Shown in pieces: positions 17,921-26,643 of a DNA stretch of 64,000 nt. Position 1 is the stretch's first letter, and every line of letters begins with the position of its first letter. The DNA comes from Bosea sp. BIWAKO-01 (lineage in GTDB: Bacteria > Pseudomonadota > Alphaproteobacteria > Rhizobiales > Beijerinckiaceae): assembly GCF_001748145.1 (NCBI RefSeq), contig NZ_BCQA01000001.1, forward strand, positions 1,733,501 through 1,797,500, written 5' to 3'. The translations under genes were made by a program, and so were the position numbers. The notes under the pieces were generated by a model, which saw nothing but the letters and a program-made list of their open reading frames with translations, did no database searches and had not been told where the DNA came from.

Positions 17921-18267
17921 GCCTTGCGTCCCTCGACTCCGCCACCCTGTTTGGCCTGACCGGCGCAGCGCTGGCCGGTATCGGCCTGTTCATCGTGATC
18001 GCCCATGCCGGCCTCCTGCGCCGGATCGTCGGGTTCAATATTCTCGGTGCCGGCATCTTCCTGGTCTTTGGCGCGGCGGCGCGGCGCGGAGCAGCCGCCG
18101 GCTTTTCGGGCGACCCGGTTCCGCAGGCCATGGTGATCACGGGCATCGTCGTCGCGTTCTCGGCGACTGCCCTTGCCGTCGCGCTGCTGCAACGCCTGTT
18201 CGATCTCACCGGCCGGGAAAGCCTGGACGCGCCGGCGGCCGGCGACAAGCAGCAGGCCGAGCCATGA
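17917..18267 (+). CDS. mrpC: Na+/H+ antiporter subunit C (MrpC/MnhC, NuoK-like)
   Basis: This 116-residue protein has three helices. It shows the NuoK/MnhC pattern: AGLLRRIVGFNILGAGIFL (helix two with G-x-x-x-x) and PVPQAMVITGIVVAFSATAL, matching the D-P-x-x-Q-A-L-V-L-T-A-I-V-I signature with Val-Pro in place of Asp-Pro. It overlaps both neighbours by four bases. It is the homologue of complex I subunit NuoK and links the small subunits to the large D-type channels. Confidence 0.9.
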   Translation: MSLASLDSATLFGLTGAALAGIGLFIVIAHAGLLRRIVGFNILGAGIFLVFGAAARRGAAAGFSGDPVPQAMVITGIVVAFSATALAVALLQRLFDLTGRESLDAPAAGDKQQAEP

Positions 18268-19799
18268 CCCCTCTCGCGCCCGCCTCCGTTCACCTCGCCA
18301 CCCCCGGCGGCTATCTGCTGGTCCTTGCCGTGACCTTGCCCGTCCTCGGCGTGCTGGCCATGATGGTCGTCGCTCCTCGCCATGCGAGGCAGGTTTCGCT
18401 TGTGACCATGGCCGCCGGCCTCGTCACCGCGCTCGCCATCGTGGTCGAGTTGATCCGGACCGGCAGCGCGCTCACCTATATCGTCGGCGGCTGGCTGCCA
18501 CCGCTCGGAATCGCACTGCGCGCCGACGGGCTCTCCGCGACCATGATCGCGGTGACGGCGGTGGTGATCACGGCGACAGCCCTGTTTGCGCGGGACCTCT
18601 ACGCGCTCGCCCCGAAGACGCAGGACGGCCGGGCCCCGACGACCTTCTGGGCATTGCTGCTGGCGATCTGGAGCGCACTGAACGCGGTCTTCGTCGGCGA
18701 AGACCTGTTCAACCTCTATGTCGCTCTCGAACTGCTGACATTCGCGGCGGTCCCGCTGGTCTGCCTGGACGGCCGTGCCGAGACCGTCGCAGCCGCGCTG
18801 CGCTATCTGATGTTCGCGCTGCTCGGATCCCTGCTCTACCTGCTCGGGACAGGGCTCATCTATGGCAGCTACGGAACGCTCGACATCCAGACGCTGTCTC
18901 ACCTGAGCGAGGGCGGGCCGGCCCTCTGGGTGGCGCTTGCCCTGATGATCGTGGGGCTTCTCGCCAAGGCAGCCCTGTTTCCGCTGCATCTCTGGCTGCC
19001 GCCCGCCCATGCCGGCGCACCCGCAGCCGCGAGCGCGGTCCTCTCGGCTCTCGTCATCAAGGCGCCAGTCTTCCTGATCCTGCGTCTCGTGCTCGACATC
19101 GCGCCCCCGCAGGCTGCGATCCTGGCCGGGCAGATCCTGGCGGTTCTCGGCGCGTCCTCGATCCTGTTCTGCAGCGTGATGGCGCTTCGCCAGGCGCGGC
19201 TGAAGCTGATGATCGCCTATTCGACCGTGGCGCAGATCGGCTATCTCTTCATCGTCTTCCCGCTCGCAGCCGGAAACGAGGCGCAGCCTCCCTGGGAAAC
19301 CATCGCCTGGACCGGAGGCGCCCTTCAGCTGGTTTCTCACGCACTCGCCAAGGCCGCGATGTTCCTTGCGGCCGGCGTCATCGCCGAGGCCTTTGGCCAT
19401 GACCGGATTGCCGATCTCGGCGGATTCGGCCGCGTTCTCCCGATCAGCGCGGCGGCCTTCGGCCTCGCCGGCCTGTCCCTGATGGGGATACCCCCGAGCG
19501 GTGGTTTCATTGCGAAATGCCTGTTGCTGACGGCCGCGGTGCTGAACGGCCACCCATGGCTCGCGGCCACCATTCTGGCTGGTGGCCTGCTCGCAGCGGG
19601 CTATGTCTTTCGCGTCGTCGACCGCGCCCTGGCGACACCGGCAATCGCGCTCGTCGCACAGAAGCCGATCCCGCGCCGCCTCGAACTCGTGGCCCTTGTT
19701 CTGGCGCTGGCGGCCGTGCTGCTTGGTTTCGTACCGCTCGAGCCCTTCGGCTTCCTGCAACTGGGGCGCTCGGGTGCCATGACGGCGGTGACGCCATGA
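18264..19799 (+). CDS. mrpD: Na+/H+ antiporter subunit D (MrpD, NuoM/NuoN-like)
   Basis: This 511-residue protein has about fourteen helices of the proton-conducting transporter family. The key charged residues are present: the TM5 glutamate in FNLYVALELLTF and the TM7 lysine in GLLAKAALFPLHLWLPPAHA, followed by the discontinuous-helix segment with SAVLSALVIKAPVFL and TVAQIGYLF. The start overlaps mrpC by four bases and the end overlaps the next D-type gene by four. Confidence 0.93.
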   Translation: MTPLAPASVHLATPGGYLLVLAVTLPVLGVLAMMVVAPRHARQVSLVTMAAGLVTALAIVVELIRTGSALTYIVGGWLPPLGIALRADGLSATMIAVTAVVITATALFARDLYALAPKTQDGRAPTTFWALLLAIWSALNAVFVGEDLFNLYVALELLTFAAVPLVCLDGRAETVAAALRYLMFALLGSLLYLLGTGLIYGSYGTLDIQTLSHLSEGGPALWVALALMIVGLLAKAALFPLHLWLPPAHAGAPAAASAVLSALVIKAPVFLILRLVLDIAPPQAAILAGQILAVLGASSILFCSVMALRQARLKLMIAYSTVAQIGYLFIVFPLAAGNEAQPPWETIAWTGGALQLVSHALAKAAMFLAAGVIAEAFGHDRIADLGGFGRVLPISAAAFGLAGLSLMGIPPSGGFIAKCLLLTAAVLNGHPWLAATILAGGLLAAGYVFRVVDRALATPAIALVAQKPIPRRLELVALVLALAAVLLGFVPLEPFGFLQLGRSGAMTAVTP

Positions 19800-21424
19800 A
19801 CGCTTCCGGCCTGCTTCTTGCCGCTTCGGTGCTCCTGCCGCTCGCCATGGCGGCCTGCTGCATCGTCGGACGCCTCCGGGCCCGCGCGCTGTCGCTGCTC
19901 GTTGTGGCGCCCCTGCCAGCCTTGCTCGCGGCGCTTCTGGTGCCGGACGGAACCTCGGCCTTCTTCCCGCCGCCATTCCGGATGTCGCTCGTGCTCGACC
20001 GGCCGGGTGCAATCCTGCTCGGCGGCGCCGCCCTGCTCTGGAGCGCAGCGGGCGCCTTCGCGTCGTCCTATATGGGCCGCGAGCCGGCGGCTGCCCGCTT
20101 CGCCGTCTGGTGGCTGCTGACGCTGACAGGCAGCCTCGGCCTCTTCATCGTCGGCGATATCGCGAATTTCTACCTGCTCTTCACGCTGGCGAGCCTCGCC
20201 GCCTATGGGCTGATCGTGCATGAGCAGAGCGCGCGGGCTCACAGAGCCGGCGTCGTCTATGTCGTGCTGGCACTGCTCGCAGAGGCGTTCCTCCTGCTGG
20301 GCTTCGTGATGCTCGCAGCCGGCCACCCGGACGCCAATCCTGCGATCCGGGACGTGGTCGCGTCCCTGCCGTCATCCCCGATGCGCGACAGCATCACCCT
20401 CCTGCTCATCCTCGGCTTTGCCTTGAAGATGGGCCTCGTGCCGCTGCATGTCTGGTTGCCGCTCGCCCATCCCGCCGCTCCGATGCCCGCTTCCGCCGTG
20501 CTCAGCGGCGTGGTCGTCAAGGCGGGCGTGATCGGCTTGATCCGCTTTCTGCCCTTCGAAACCGGCCTGCCGTTCTGGGGCAACGTGCTGATCGCGGCCG
20601 GCATCGTCACCGCGTATTTCGGCGTCATCGTCGGTGTGACCCAGACGCGCGCCAAGACCATCCTGGCCTACTCGACGGTCAGCCAGATGGGCCTGCTCGC
20701 CGTGCTCCTCGGTGTCGGGCTCGACAATGCCGATACCGGGGCGACGAGCCTCGTTGCCTATTATGCCGTGCATCACACGCTGGTGAAGGGTGCCCTCTTC
20801 CTGGCGGTCGGCATTCTGGCTGCGACCGGCGGGGCGTGGTTGCGGCCTGTCCTGCTACTCACCGGTCTTCTGGCGCTCAGCCTCGGCGGCATGCCCCTGA
20901 CCAGCGGCGCGCTGGCCAAACTCGCGACCAAGCCGATGCTGGGTTATGGCTATGTCAGCCTCGCCATGGCGCTGGCCGGCGCCGGCAGTACGCTGCTGAT
21001 GCTACATTTCCTCTCGATCGTGGCACGCGACGCGCGGGAGAATTCCCCGTCCTCCGCGCCTCCCGGACAGCTCCTCCCCTGGCTGACGGTCGCCGCCGCA
21101 TCGCTGGTGATCCCGTGGATGCTCTATCCCGCGATTGCGGGCGAGAGCATCGCCAGCCTGCTGCAGCCCGCCGCGCTCTGGAAGGTCGTCTGGCCCATGC
21201 TGCTGGGGGCGCTTGCCATGCTGCTGGTTCGCCGCATCACGAAGCTGCCTGGCTCCATCCCCGAAGGCGATATTGTCGTGCTGGCAGAAGCCGGCACCTC
21301 CGTCGTTCACCGCCTCGCTGCCGGGGTCGAGCAGGCAGACGCCCTGCTGCGCCGCTGGTCGGTGGCGGGTCTGTCGCTCATCGCCGTGGCCGTATTGCTG
21401 GGTGCGCTGATGTTCCGAGCCTGA
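19796..21424 (+). CDS. Second D-type proton-conducting subunit (MrpD'/NuoL-M-like)
   Basis: This 542-residue protein has about fourteen helices of the same fold as MrpD. It keeps the TM7 lysine (LKMGLVPLHVWLPLAHPAAP), the SAVLSGVVVKAGVIGL segment and YSTVSQMG. The position of the TM5 glutamate, however, is Thr: GDIANFYLLFTLASL aligns with FNLYVALELL of its neighbour. It is not a full MrpA because the C-terminal MrpA domains are in the separate DUF4040/MnhB gene. It may be the MrpA-type channel of this operon or an extra, altered channel. Confidence 0.88.
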   Translation: MNASGLLLAASVLLPLAMAACCIVGRLRARALSLLVVAPLPALLAALLVPDGTSAFFPPPFRMSLVLDRPGAILLGGAALLWSAAGAFASSYMGREPAAARFAVWWLLTLTGSLGLFIVGDIANFYLLFTLASLAAYGLIVHEQSARAHRAGVVYVVLALLAEAFLLLGFVMLAAGHPDANPAIRDVVASLPSSPMRDSITLLLILGFALKMGLVPLHVWLPLAHPAAPMPASAVLSGVVVKAGVIGLIRFLPFETGLPFWGNVLIAAGIVTAYFGVIVGVTQTRAKTILAYSTVSQMGLLAVLLGVGLDNADTGATSLVAYYAVHHTLVKGALFLAVGILAATGGAWLRPVLLLTGLLALSLGGMPLTSGALAKLATKPMLGYGYVSLAMALAGAGSTLLMLHFLSIVARDARENSPSSAPPGQLLPWLTVAAASLVIPWMLYPAIAGESIASLLQPAALWKVVWPMLLGALAMLLVRRITKLPGSIPEGDIVVLAEAGTSVVHRLAAGVEQADALLRRWSVAGLSLIAVAVLLGALMFRA

Positions 21425-21519
21425 GCCAAAGCGGGTCTGTGCGCTCTGGCGCCCCGGCCATGGTCGGATACAGTGCCCGGCACCCCTCTTTCTGCTGCGG
21501 AGCACATGACCCGGCTTCG

Positions 21520-23403
21520 ATGAACGACAGGACAGCGGAGGCCTCGTGCCATGGCCGCTTTGACACACATCATCTCAAGACTGGACCAGACTTGACCCCG
21601 ATCGAGAGCACCGCCGTCGTCACCGTGATCACGATTGCCCTGTTCGCCTGGAACAGGCTGCCGGTCATTGTCGTGGCTATTGGAGCCGCGCTTTCGCTCT
21701 GGGCGACCGGCGCCGTCACGCTGGAGCAGGCTCTTGCCGGATTTGGCGATCGCGCGGTGCTGTTCATCGCCAGTCTCTTCATCGTCAGTGCCGCGCTCGA
21801 GAAGACGGGCGTGACCGCCTGGGCAGGACAGCTCTTGATCGCCAAGGCGGGCGAGAACAGGCGAACCCGCCTGCTGATCATCATCATGACGGCCGTTGGC
21901 TGCCTGAGCGCCCTGATCAGCGGCGGCGGCGCGGTGGCAGCCCTGATGCCGGTCGTGGTGATGGCCGCGATCCGGCTGCGCCAATCCCCGTCGCAGCTCC
22001 TGATGCCACTGGCCTTTGCGGCCCATGCCGGCTCGAACCTGCTGCTCACCGGTGCCCCGAAGAACATCCTGGTCTCGGAAGCGCTGGAAGATGCCGGGTT
22101 GCAGGGCTTCGCCTTCGCCGAGTTCGCCCTCGTCGGCATTCCCCTGCTCGCCGGCACGATGGCGATCATCCTGCTCTTGGGAAAGCGCTTGCTGCCCGAG
22201 CAGAGCAGAGCGCGCTTGCCCGCCGACTTCAGCCGCCACGCCCAGACGCTGGTCGAGCACTACGGACTGAGCGACGGCGTCTTCCGGCTGCGCGTACGCG
22301 CCACCTCGTCCTATATCGGGAGTGCACCCGCTGCCCTGGACTTCGCCGGCGATCAGCGTCTCACCTTGATGGCCGTTCAGGCCGGAGATTCCGGCACGCC
22401 ATTGCGCGCGCCGGCGATCTCGGAAGGCGACTACCTGCTCGTGAAGGGCGATGCGGCAGCCGTCGCCGATCTCGCTGCGGAGAAGCACCTCGCCTTGCGC
22501 GAGGACGGAGGCGACGACGAGGCCGGGCCGAGCCTGTTCAACCGCCGCTCCGGCCTTGCAGAAGTCGTCATCCCGCCGCGCTCGGCCCTCATCGGACGCG
22601 CGATGTTCCCCGGCATGATCACCGATAGCGGCGATCTCGTGGTGCTGGCGGTGCAGCGGGCCGGCGTCGATCTCGAACCCGACGATGTTCTTCAGGCTGG
22701 CGACACGATCCTGCTGGAAGGCAGCTGGAAAGCACTCGACCTGCAGCTCACGGACCCCGACATCCTGGTCGTCAACTCGCCCGATCTCGTCAGGCGCCAG
22801 GCGGTGCCGATGGGCGCCGGAGCCGGCGTCGCCGTCGCAGTGCTGGCCTGCCTCGTCGTGCTGCTTGCCACGGGCATCGTCCCGCCTGCCGTGGCCGGGC
22901 TCGTCTCGGCCTGCCTGCTGATCCTCACGGGCATCGTCACGGTCGAGCAATCCTACCGGGCCATCAACTGGACGACGGTGATCCTGGTCGGGGCGATGAT
23001 GCCGCTCTCCACCGCCATGGTGCAATCGGGCGCCGCACAGCTCGTCGCCAATTACCTCGTTGCGCTCACCGGCGATGCCGGGCCGGTCGTGTTTCTCGCG
23101 GGCCTTTTCGTGCTGACCGCAAGCCTCGGCCAGATCATGAGCAACACGGCCACCACGATGCTGGTCATTCCCATTGCCATGGCGGCGGCCACTGGCATGG
23201 GGGTCTCGCCCCGCCCGATCCTGATGAGCCTGTGTATCGCAGGGGCGGCGTCCTTCATGACGCCGATCGCGACCGCGACGAACATGATGGTGATGGGCCC
23301 CGGCGGCTACAGCTTCAACAGCTACTGGAAGCTCGGGACGCCGCTGATGATCTGGTTCTTCATCATGGCGGTGTTCTACGTGCCGCTGATCTGGCGGTTC
23401 TGA
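21520..23403 (+). CDS. SLC13/DASS-like anion symporter with two RCK_C (TrkA-C) domains
   Basis: The protein is about 627 residues. N-terminal helices (VVTVITIALFAWNRLPVIVVA and on to residue ~225) are followed by two soluble TrkA-C type regions (about 240-330 and 345-420, ending near PDDVLQAGDTILLEGSW), and then a C-terminal helix bundle containing GQIMSNTATTMLVIPIA, the S-N-T/A-A-T motif of SLC13 transporters. The start is uncertain: ATG 21520 has no good ribosome site and TTG 21592 lies just before the first helix. Typical substrates are sulfate, dicarboxylates or other anions. It follows the mrp operon by ~95 bases on the same strand, so Na+ coupling to the antiporter is plausible. Confidence 0.87.
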   Translation: MNDRTAEASCHGRFDTHHLKTGPDLTPIESTAVVTVITIALFAWNRLPVIVVAIGAALSLWATGAVTLEQALAGFGDRAVLFIASLFIVSAALEKTGVTAWAGQLLIAKAGENRRTRLLIIIMTAVGCLSALISGGGAVAALMPVVVMAAIRLRQSPSQLLMPLAFAAHAGSNLLLTGAPKNILVSEALEDAGLQGFAFAEFALVGIPLLAGTMAIILLLGKRLLPEQSRARLPADFSRHAQTLVEHYGLSDGVFRLRVRATSSYIGSAPAALDFAGDQRLTLMAVQAGDSGTPLRAPAISEGDYLLVKGDAAAVADLAAEKHLALREDGGDDEAGPSLFNRRSGLAEVVIPPRSALIGRAMFPGMITDSGDLVVLAVQRAGVDLEPDDVLQAGDTILLEGSWKALDLQLTDPDILVVNSPDLVRRQAVPMGAGAGVAVAVLACLVVLLATGIVPPAVAGLVSACLLILTGIVTVEQSYRAINWTTVILVGAMMPLSTAMVQSGAAQLVANYLVALTGDAGPVVFLAGLFVLTASLGQIMSNTATTMLVIPIAMAAATGMGVSPRPILMSLCIAGAASFMTPIATATNMMVMGPGGYSFNSYWKLGTPLMIWFFIMAVFYVPLIWRF

Positions 23404-23410
23404 ACTCCCG

Positions 23411-23432
23411 GGCGGTCCGAACGCGGACCGCC
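23411..23432. terminator. Hairpin between convergent genes, likely bidirectional terminator
   Basis: GGCGGTCCG at 23411-23419 pairs perfectly with CGGACCGCC at 23424-23432 around the loop AACG. It lies eight bases after the SLC13 stop and 40 bases before the stop of the convergent hydrolase, with no T-tract. Confidence 0.7.
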
Positions 23433-23472
23433 GGCCATGATCCAATCGGCGTGGAACTGGCGCCGGCGTCGC

Positions 23473-24960
23473 CTATCGCGTGACGGGCACGGGAGGAGAT
23501 GCGGACGCCGCGCCGCGCAGCGGTTCGTCGATCCGGTCGATCAGATAGGGAAAGAACGGGTTTGAGGACATCCGCAGCAGCGAATCGAGATTGACGATCA
23601 GGGTGCCGCGCTCTCCGCGGGCGGCCACCGCCCCAAGCTTGATGCCGAAATCCTCCGCCGGATCGGGTTTGAGGCCGTAGAGGCCATCGGTCACGGGGAA
23701 TGGCAGGGCGACATGCGACAGTGAAAACACGTCGAAAGGATAGGACAATCCGAGGTCCCGCACGGTCTCGGCCGAGGCGCCGGCCTCGGTCACCCGTTCG
23801 ACGACATCGCTCGAATCCTCGCTGGCATTGGTGATGATCGACACCCGGAAATTCCGCGGCGGTGCCGGCAGCATGCGGCTCAACAGCGTGTCTGAAGCCG
23901 AGCTCAGCAGCGGCCCGAACTTGGTCGAACGGTTCAGGTCGAACAGGACGAGCTCGCTGCCATTCGCCGGCAGATGGGCATAGAGCGAGGTGATGATCGC
24001 CCGCGTGCTCACGGTGAAATCCATCACCGACTGGAAGCTGATGAGCGGCGCCAGGTCCTTCAACCGGTTTTCCCGCGCCAGCCGCAGGATCTTCTGCTGC
24101 AGGGCGTTGGTCAGCAGATGCGACTGCCGTGCGCCGTTGACCGGAAAGGAATTGTACTTGAACGGGTTGAACTCGGGCAGAACGCTGAGCCAGGCCGCCT
24201 TGGCGAAAGCCGGCAGGATGGCTGGCAGGCCGGCAAGCCCGGCGAAGCGTGCGAAAGCCGTGATCCCGATCATCGGCGAGATCAGGACGAGACGGTCCGG
24301 CCGCGCCAGTTCCTTGTTCTCGAGCGCTTCGAGCGCATACATCAGCGCAAGCGCGCCGCCATTCGAAAAGCCGACGAGATGCAGCGGCGCGGCAGGCCCC
24401 ACTCGCTTTCTCGCCTCCCTGACGGCGAGACGTGTCGCAGCCAGCCAATCCTCCCACTCGATCTCGGTCAGTCCGGCCGGCACCGTGCCATGCCCGGGCA
24501 GCCGGATCGCGATAGCGACGAAACCACGGTCACGATATTGCCGCGCGACGTGGCGCAGGCTGTAGGGCGAATCCGTCAGCCCGTGCAGGAACACGGCCAC
24601 GCCAACCGGCTTGCCCTCCGGCTCCATGACATAGGAGCGGTTCCAATCTTGCTTGAAATGCTCGGGATGGATCGCGCTGCCGTCGAAATAGCGATTAACC
24701 GGAACACGCTCCTCGGGGGCGAGCTTTTGCGTGACCTCCGCCCGCACGCCCGCGAAGGCTGCCGCCTCCGCCTTGAGATAGTCGTCCCAGCTGCCGCGAT
24801 CGAGTTCCTTGATCGAGAGTTCATGCGGCACATAGGTGTGCCAGGGCTCAAGCGGCGCGCCGCGCTGAGTGTCGTAGATGCGCAGCCCGAGCAGGGACAG
24901 GGCGACGATCGCGAGGACAATACCCCCGCGCTTCAGCGTCTTGCCGATGAAACCGCGCAT
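23473..24960 (-). CDS. Alpha/beta hydrolase with N-terminal membrane anchor
   Basis: The protein has 495 residues. Residues ~10-28 form an uncleaved signal/anchor (GGIVLAIVALSLLGLRIYD), so the enzyme probably faces the periplasm. The hydrolase core shows VFLHGLTDSPYS (oxyanion HG), RLPGHG and the nucleophile elbow LVGFSNGGALAL with Ser in G-F-S-N-G, resembling lysophospholipase/carboxylesterase members. The C-terminal half after ~300 is long and carries the remaining triad residues, which I could not place with certainty. Substrate is unknown. The HdeD-like gene lies immediately upstream on the same strand. Confidence 0.85.
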   Translation of the reverse strand: MRGFIGKTLKRGGIVLAIVALSLLGLRIYDTQRGAPLEPWHTYVPHELSIKELDRGSWDDYLKAEAAAFAGVRAEVTQKLAPEERVPVNRYFDGSAIHPEHFKQDWNRSYVMEPEGKPVGVAVFLHGLTDSPYSLRHVARQYRDRGFVAIAIRLPGHGTVPAGLTEIEWEDWLAATRLAVREARKRVGPAAPLHLVGFSNGGALALMYALEALENKELARPDRLVLISPMIGITAFARFAGLAGLPAILPAFAKAAWLSVLPEFNPFKYNSFPVNGARQSHLLTNALQQKILRLARENRLKDLAPLISFQSVMDFTVSTRAIITSLYAHLPANGSELVLFDLNRSTKFGPLLSSASDTLLSRMLPAPPRNFRVSIITNASEDSSDVVERVTEAGASAETVRDLGLSYPFDVFSLSHVALPFPVTDGLYGLKPDPAEDFGIKLGAVAARGERGTLIVNLDSLLRMSSNPFFPYLIDRIDEPLRGAASASPPVPVTR

Positions 24961-25011
24961 GCCTGAAACCTTCGAGAACCTGTTCCGCCGATGATACGCC
25001 GAACCGGGAGG

Positions 25012-25569
25012 TCAGGCAGCGGCCTTCCGGGCGGCGAGCGCGATCGCGATATAGGCCCAGCCGGCGAAGAGCAGCGAGACCCCCACCAGCGTGCCCGGCG
25101 CATAGATGCCGCCATAGGGCAGCCGCATCGCCAAGGCGACACCAACGACGATCGTGATGATGCTGGACAGGAACATCCAGCCTACGCCGCTCTGCGAGCG
25201 CATCTTGATGGCGAGCCCGAGCTGGGCGAGGCCTTCTGCGATCAGCACGAGTGCGATCACCAGGGTGATGGCGATCGCCCCCTTCATCGGGTTGAAATAC
25301 ACCAGAATGCCGCCCAGCAGTTCGATCATCCCGACCAGCAGCTGCCAGACGAAGCCGCTCCACTCCTTGACCATGAAGGACTGGACCACCTTGAATGCGC
25401 CGGCGACAGCCAGGATCAGACCAAGGAACAGGGTCACGGCCATGGTCGAGATGGCGGGGCTCGCGATCGCGATGATCCCGCAAATCACGAGTGCGATCCC
25501 GAGCGCGATGATCTTGCCCGACATCAACCGAACGAGGCTGTGGTCGGACCTGCTTGAATTCTGGGCCAT
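25012..25569 (-). CDS. HdeD family membrane protein (DUF308)
   Basis: This 185-residue protein has six closely spaced helices in three pairs (IIALGIALVICGIIAIASPAI and GGILVYFNPMKGAIAITLVI), each with the HdeD-type helix-Gly-Pro turn. ATG 25569 opens the typical short polar N-terminus; the longer TTG frame from 25599 is less likely. HdeD proteins are linked to acid or general membrane stress, but no biochemical role is settled. It ends 51 bases before the hydrolase start and may be co-transcribed with it. Confidence 0.88.
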   Translation of the reverse strand: MAQNSSRSDHSLVRLMSGKIIALGIALVICGIIAIASPAISTMAVTLFLGLILAVAGAFKVVQSFMVKEWSGFVWQLLVGMIELLGGILVYFNPMKGAIAITLVIALVLIAEGLAQLGLAIKMRSQSGVGWMFLSSIITIVVGVALAMRLPYGGIYAPGTLVGVSLLFAGWAYIAIALAARKAAA

Positions 25570-25827
25570 GAGTTGCGCAATCCATCGCTGTAGCTGCAAG
25601 CGACGGCATTGCCGCCGAGACCGCCAGCCGAGCCGGCAGACAGTCGCAACCGGGCCATGCCGTCAGGTGCAGTTATGCCGCGCAAGGTCCCGGCACGGAT
25701 CAGCAGGGAATCCCAAAGCTAGTCAGGGAATCCCGTTTTCATGGATTTTGGTAGGCGGCGGCCCGGGTGTGCTGACGCAATGCCGCGACAGACGCCCTGG
25801 ACCGCGATCAGGCACATACTGGTGGCC

Positions 25828-26643
25828 TCACGCACCGACCTTCGCCAGGACGTCGGCGCGCAGGAAGCGCTCGATGAACAGCATGAACAACACGGACGGA
25901 ACGAGCAGGATCAGCGCCGTAATCGACGCGACCTGGTAATTCCCGCCCATCGCCGCGTTGTAGAGCAGCAGCGGCAATGTCGTGACCTGCGGTACGCCGA
26001 CGAAGAAGGTGCCGGTGAATTCATCGAGCGATTCCAGGAACACGAAGATGCCGCTGGCGATGATGCCAGGTGCAGCCAGCGGCAACGTCACCGTGGCGAA
26101 GGTGCGCAATGGCGAGGCGCCGATATTGCGGGCCGCCAGTTCCAGGTCCTTGTCGACGGCCGCGAAGGCCGCCGCTGCGATCCAGACGGAATAGACGAGG
26201 CCGTGAGCGGCGTGGACGAGGACCACGGCAAAGACCGTGCCGTTGATGCCGATCTGGTAGAAAACGCGCGCGACGTTGATGTAGATCGCGACTGACGGGA
26301 AGGCCTGCGGCAGCAGGAACATCACCATGAACAGGGCTCGCACCGGCAGCTTCAGCCGCGCCAGCGCATAGCCAGCCGGGATCGAGAGCGCGAGCGCGAC
26401 GATGACCGTCAGCACCGCGATCCATACGCTGGTGCCGAGCGAGGCCATGGCATCGCCGGTCGGACGGAAGACCTGCTCCCAATAGCGGGTGCCATAGGTC
26501 ACCGGCAGCTTGTAGGGCGTGTACCAGCGTTCGGCGACCGACCACAGGGCAAGGTTCGCGAGCGGGCCGCTGAGCACGAAGGCGAAAGCGGTGAGAACAG
26601 CAGCCGCCAGCGCCGCCCTCGCTGTGGAGACGAGCCGGATCAT
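25828..26643 (-). CDS. ABC transporter permease (second of two), spermidine/iron type
   Basis: This 271-residue protein has about six helices and the inner-membrane permease EAA loop ARNIGASPLRTFATVTLPLAAPGIIASG (about 175-200), which contacts the ATPase. Its start ATG overlaps the upstream permease stop by four bases. It resembles PotC/YnjC or PhnV-type permeases that pair with a second permease and a group-1 binding protein. The C-terminus ERFLRADVLAKVGA is typical. Confidence 0.9.
   Translation of the reverse strand: MIRLVSTARAALAAAVLTAFAFVLSGPLANLALWSVAERWYTPYKLPVTYGTRYWEQVFRPTGDAMASLGTSVWIAVLTVIVALALSIPAGYALARLKLPVRALFMVMFLLPQAFPSVAIYINVARVFYQIGINGTVFAVVLVHAAHGLVYSVWIAAAAFAAVDKDLELAARNIGASPLRTFATVTLPLAAPGIIASGIFVFLESLDEFTGTFFVGVPQVTTLPLLLYNAAMGGNYQVASITALILLVPSVLFMLFIERFLRADVLAKVGA

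Noticed and set aside
17826..20012. 728-codon minus-strand frame opposite the mrp genes
   Set aside because: It covers several real genes in antisense and reads as Arg/Gln-rich nonsense.
21307..23445. 712-codon minus-strand frame opposite the SLC13 transporter
   Set aside because: It is antisense to a strongly supported transporter, with His/Asp-rich low-complexity sequence.
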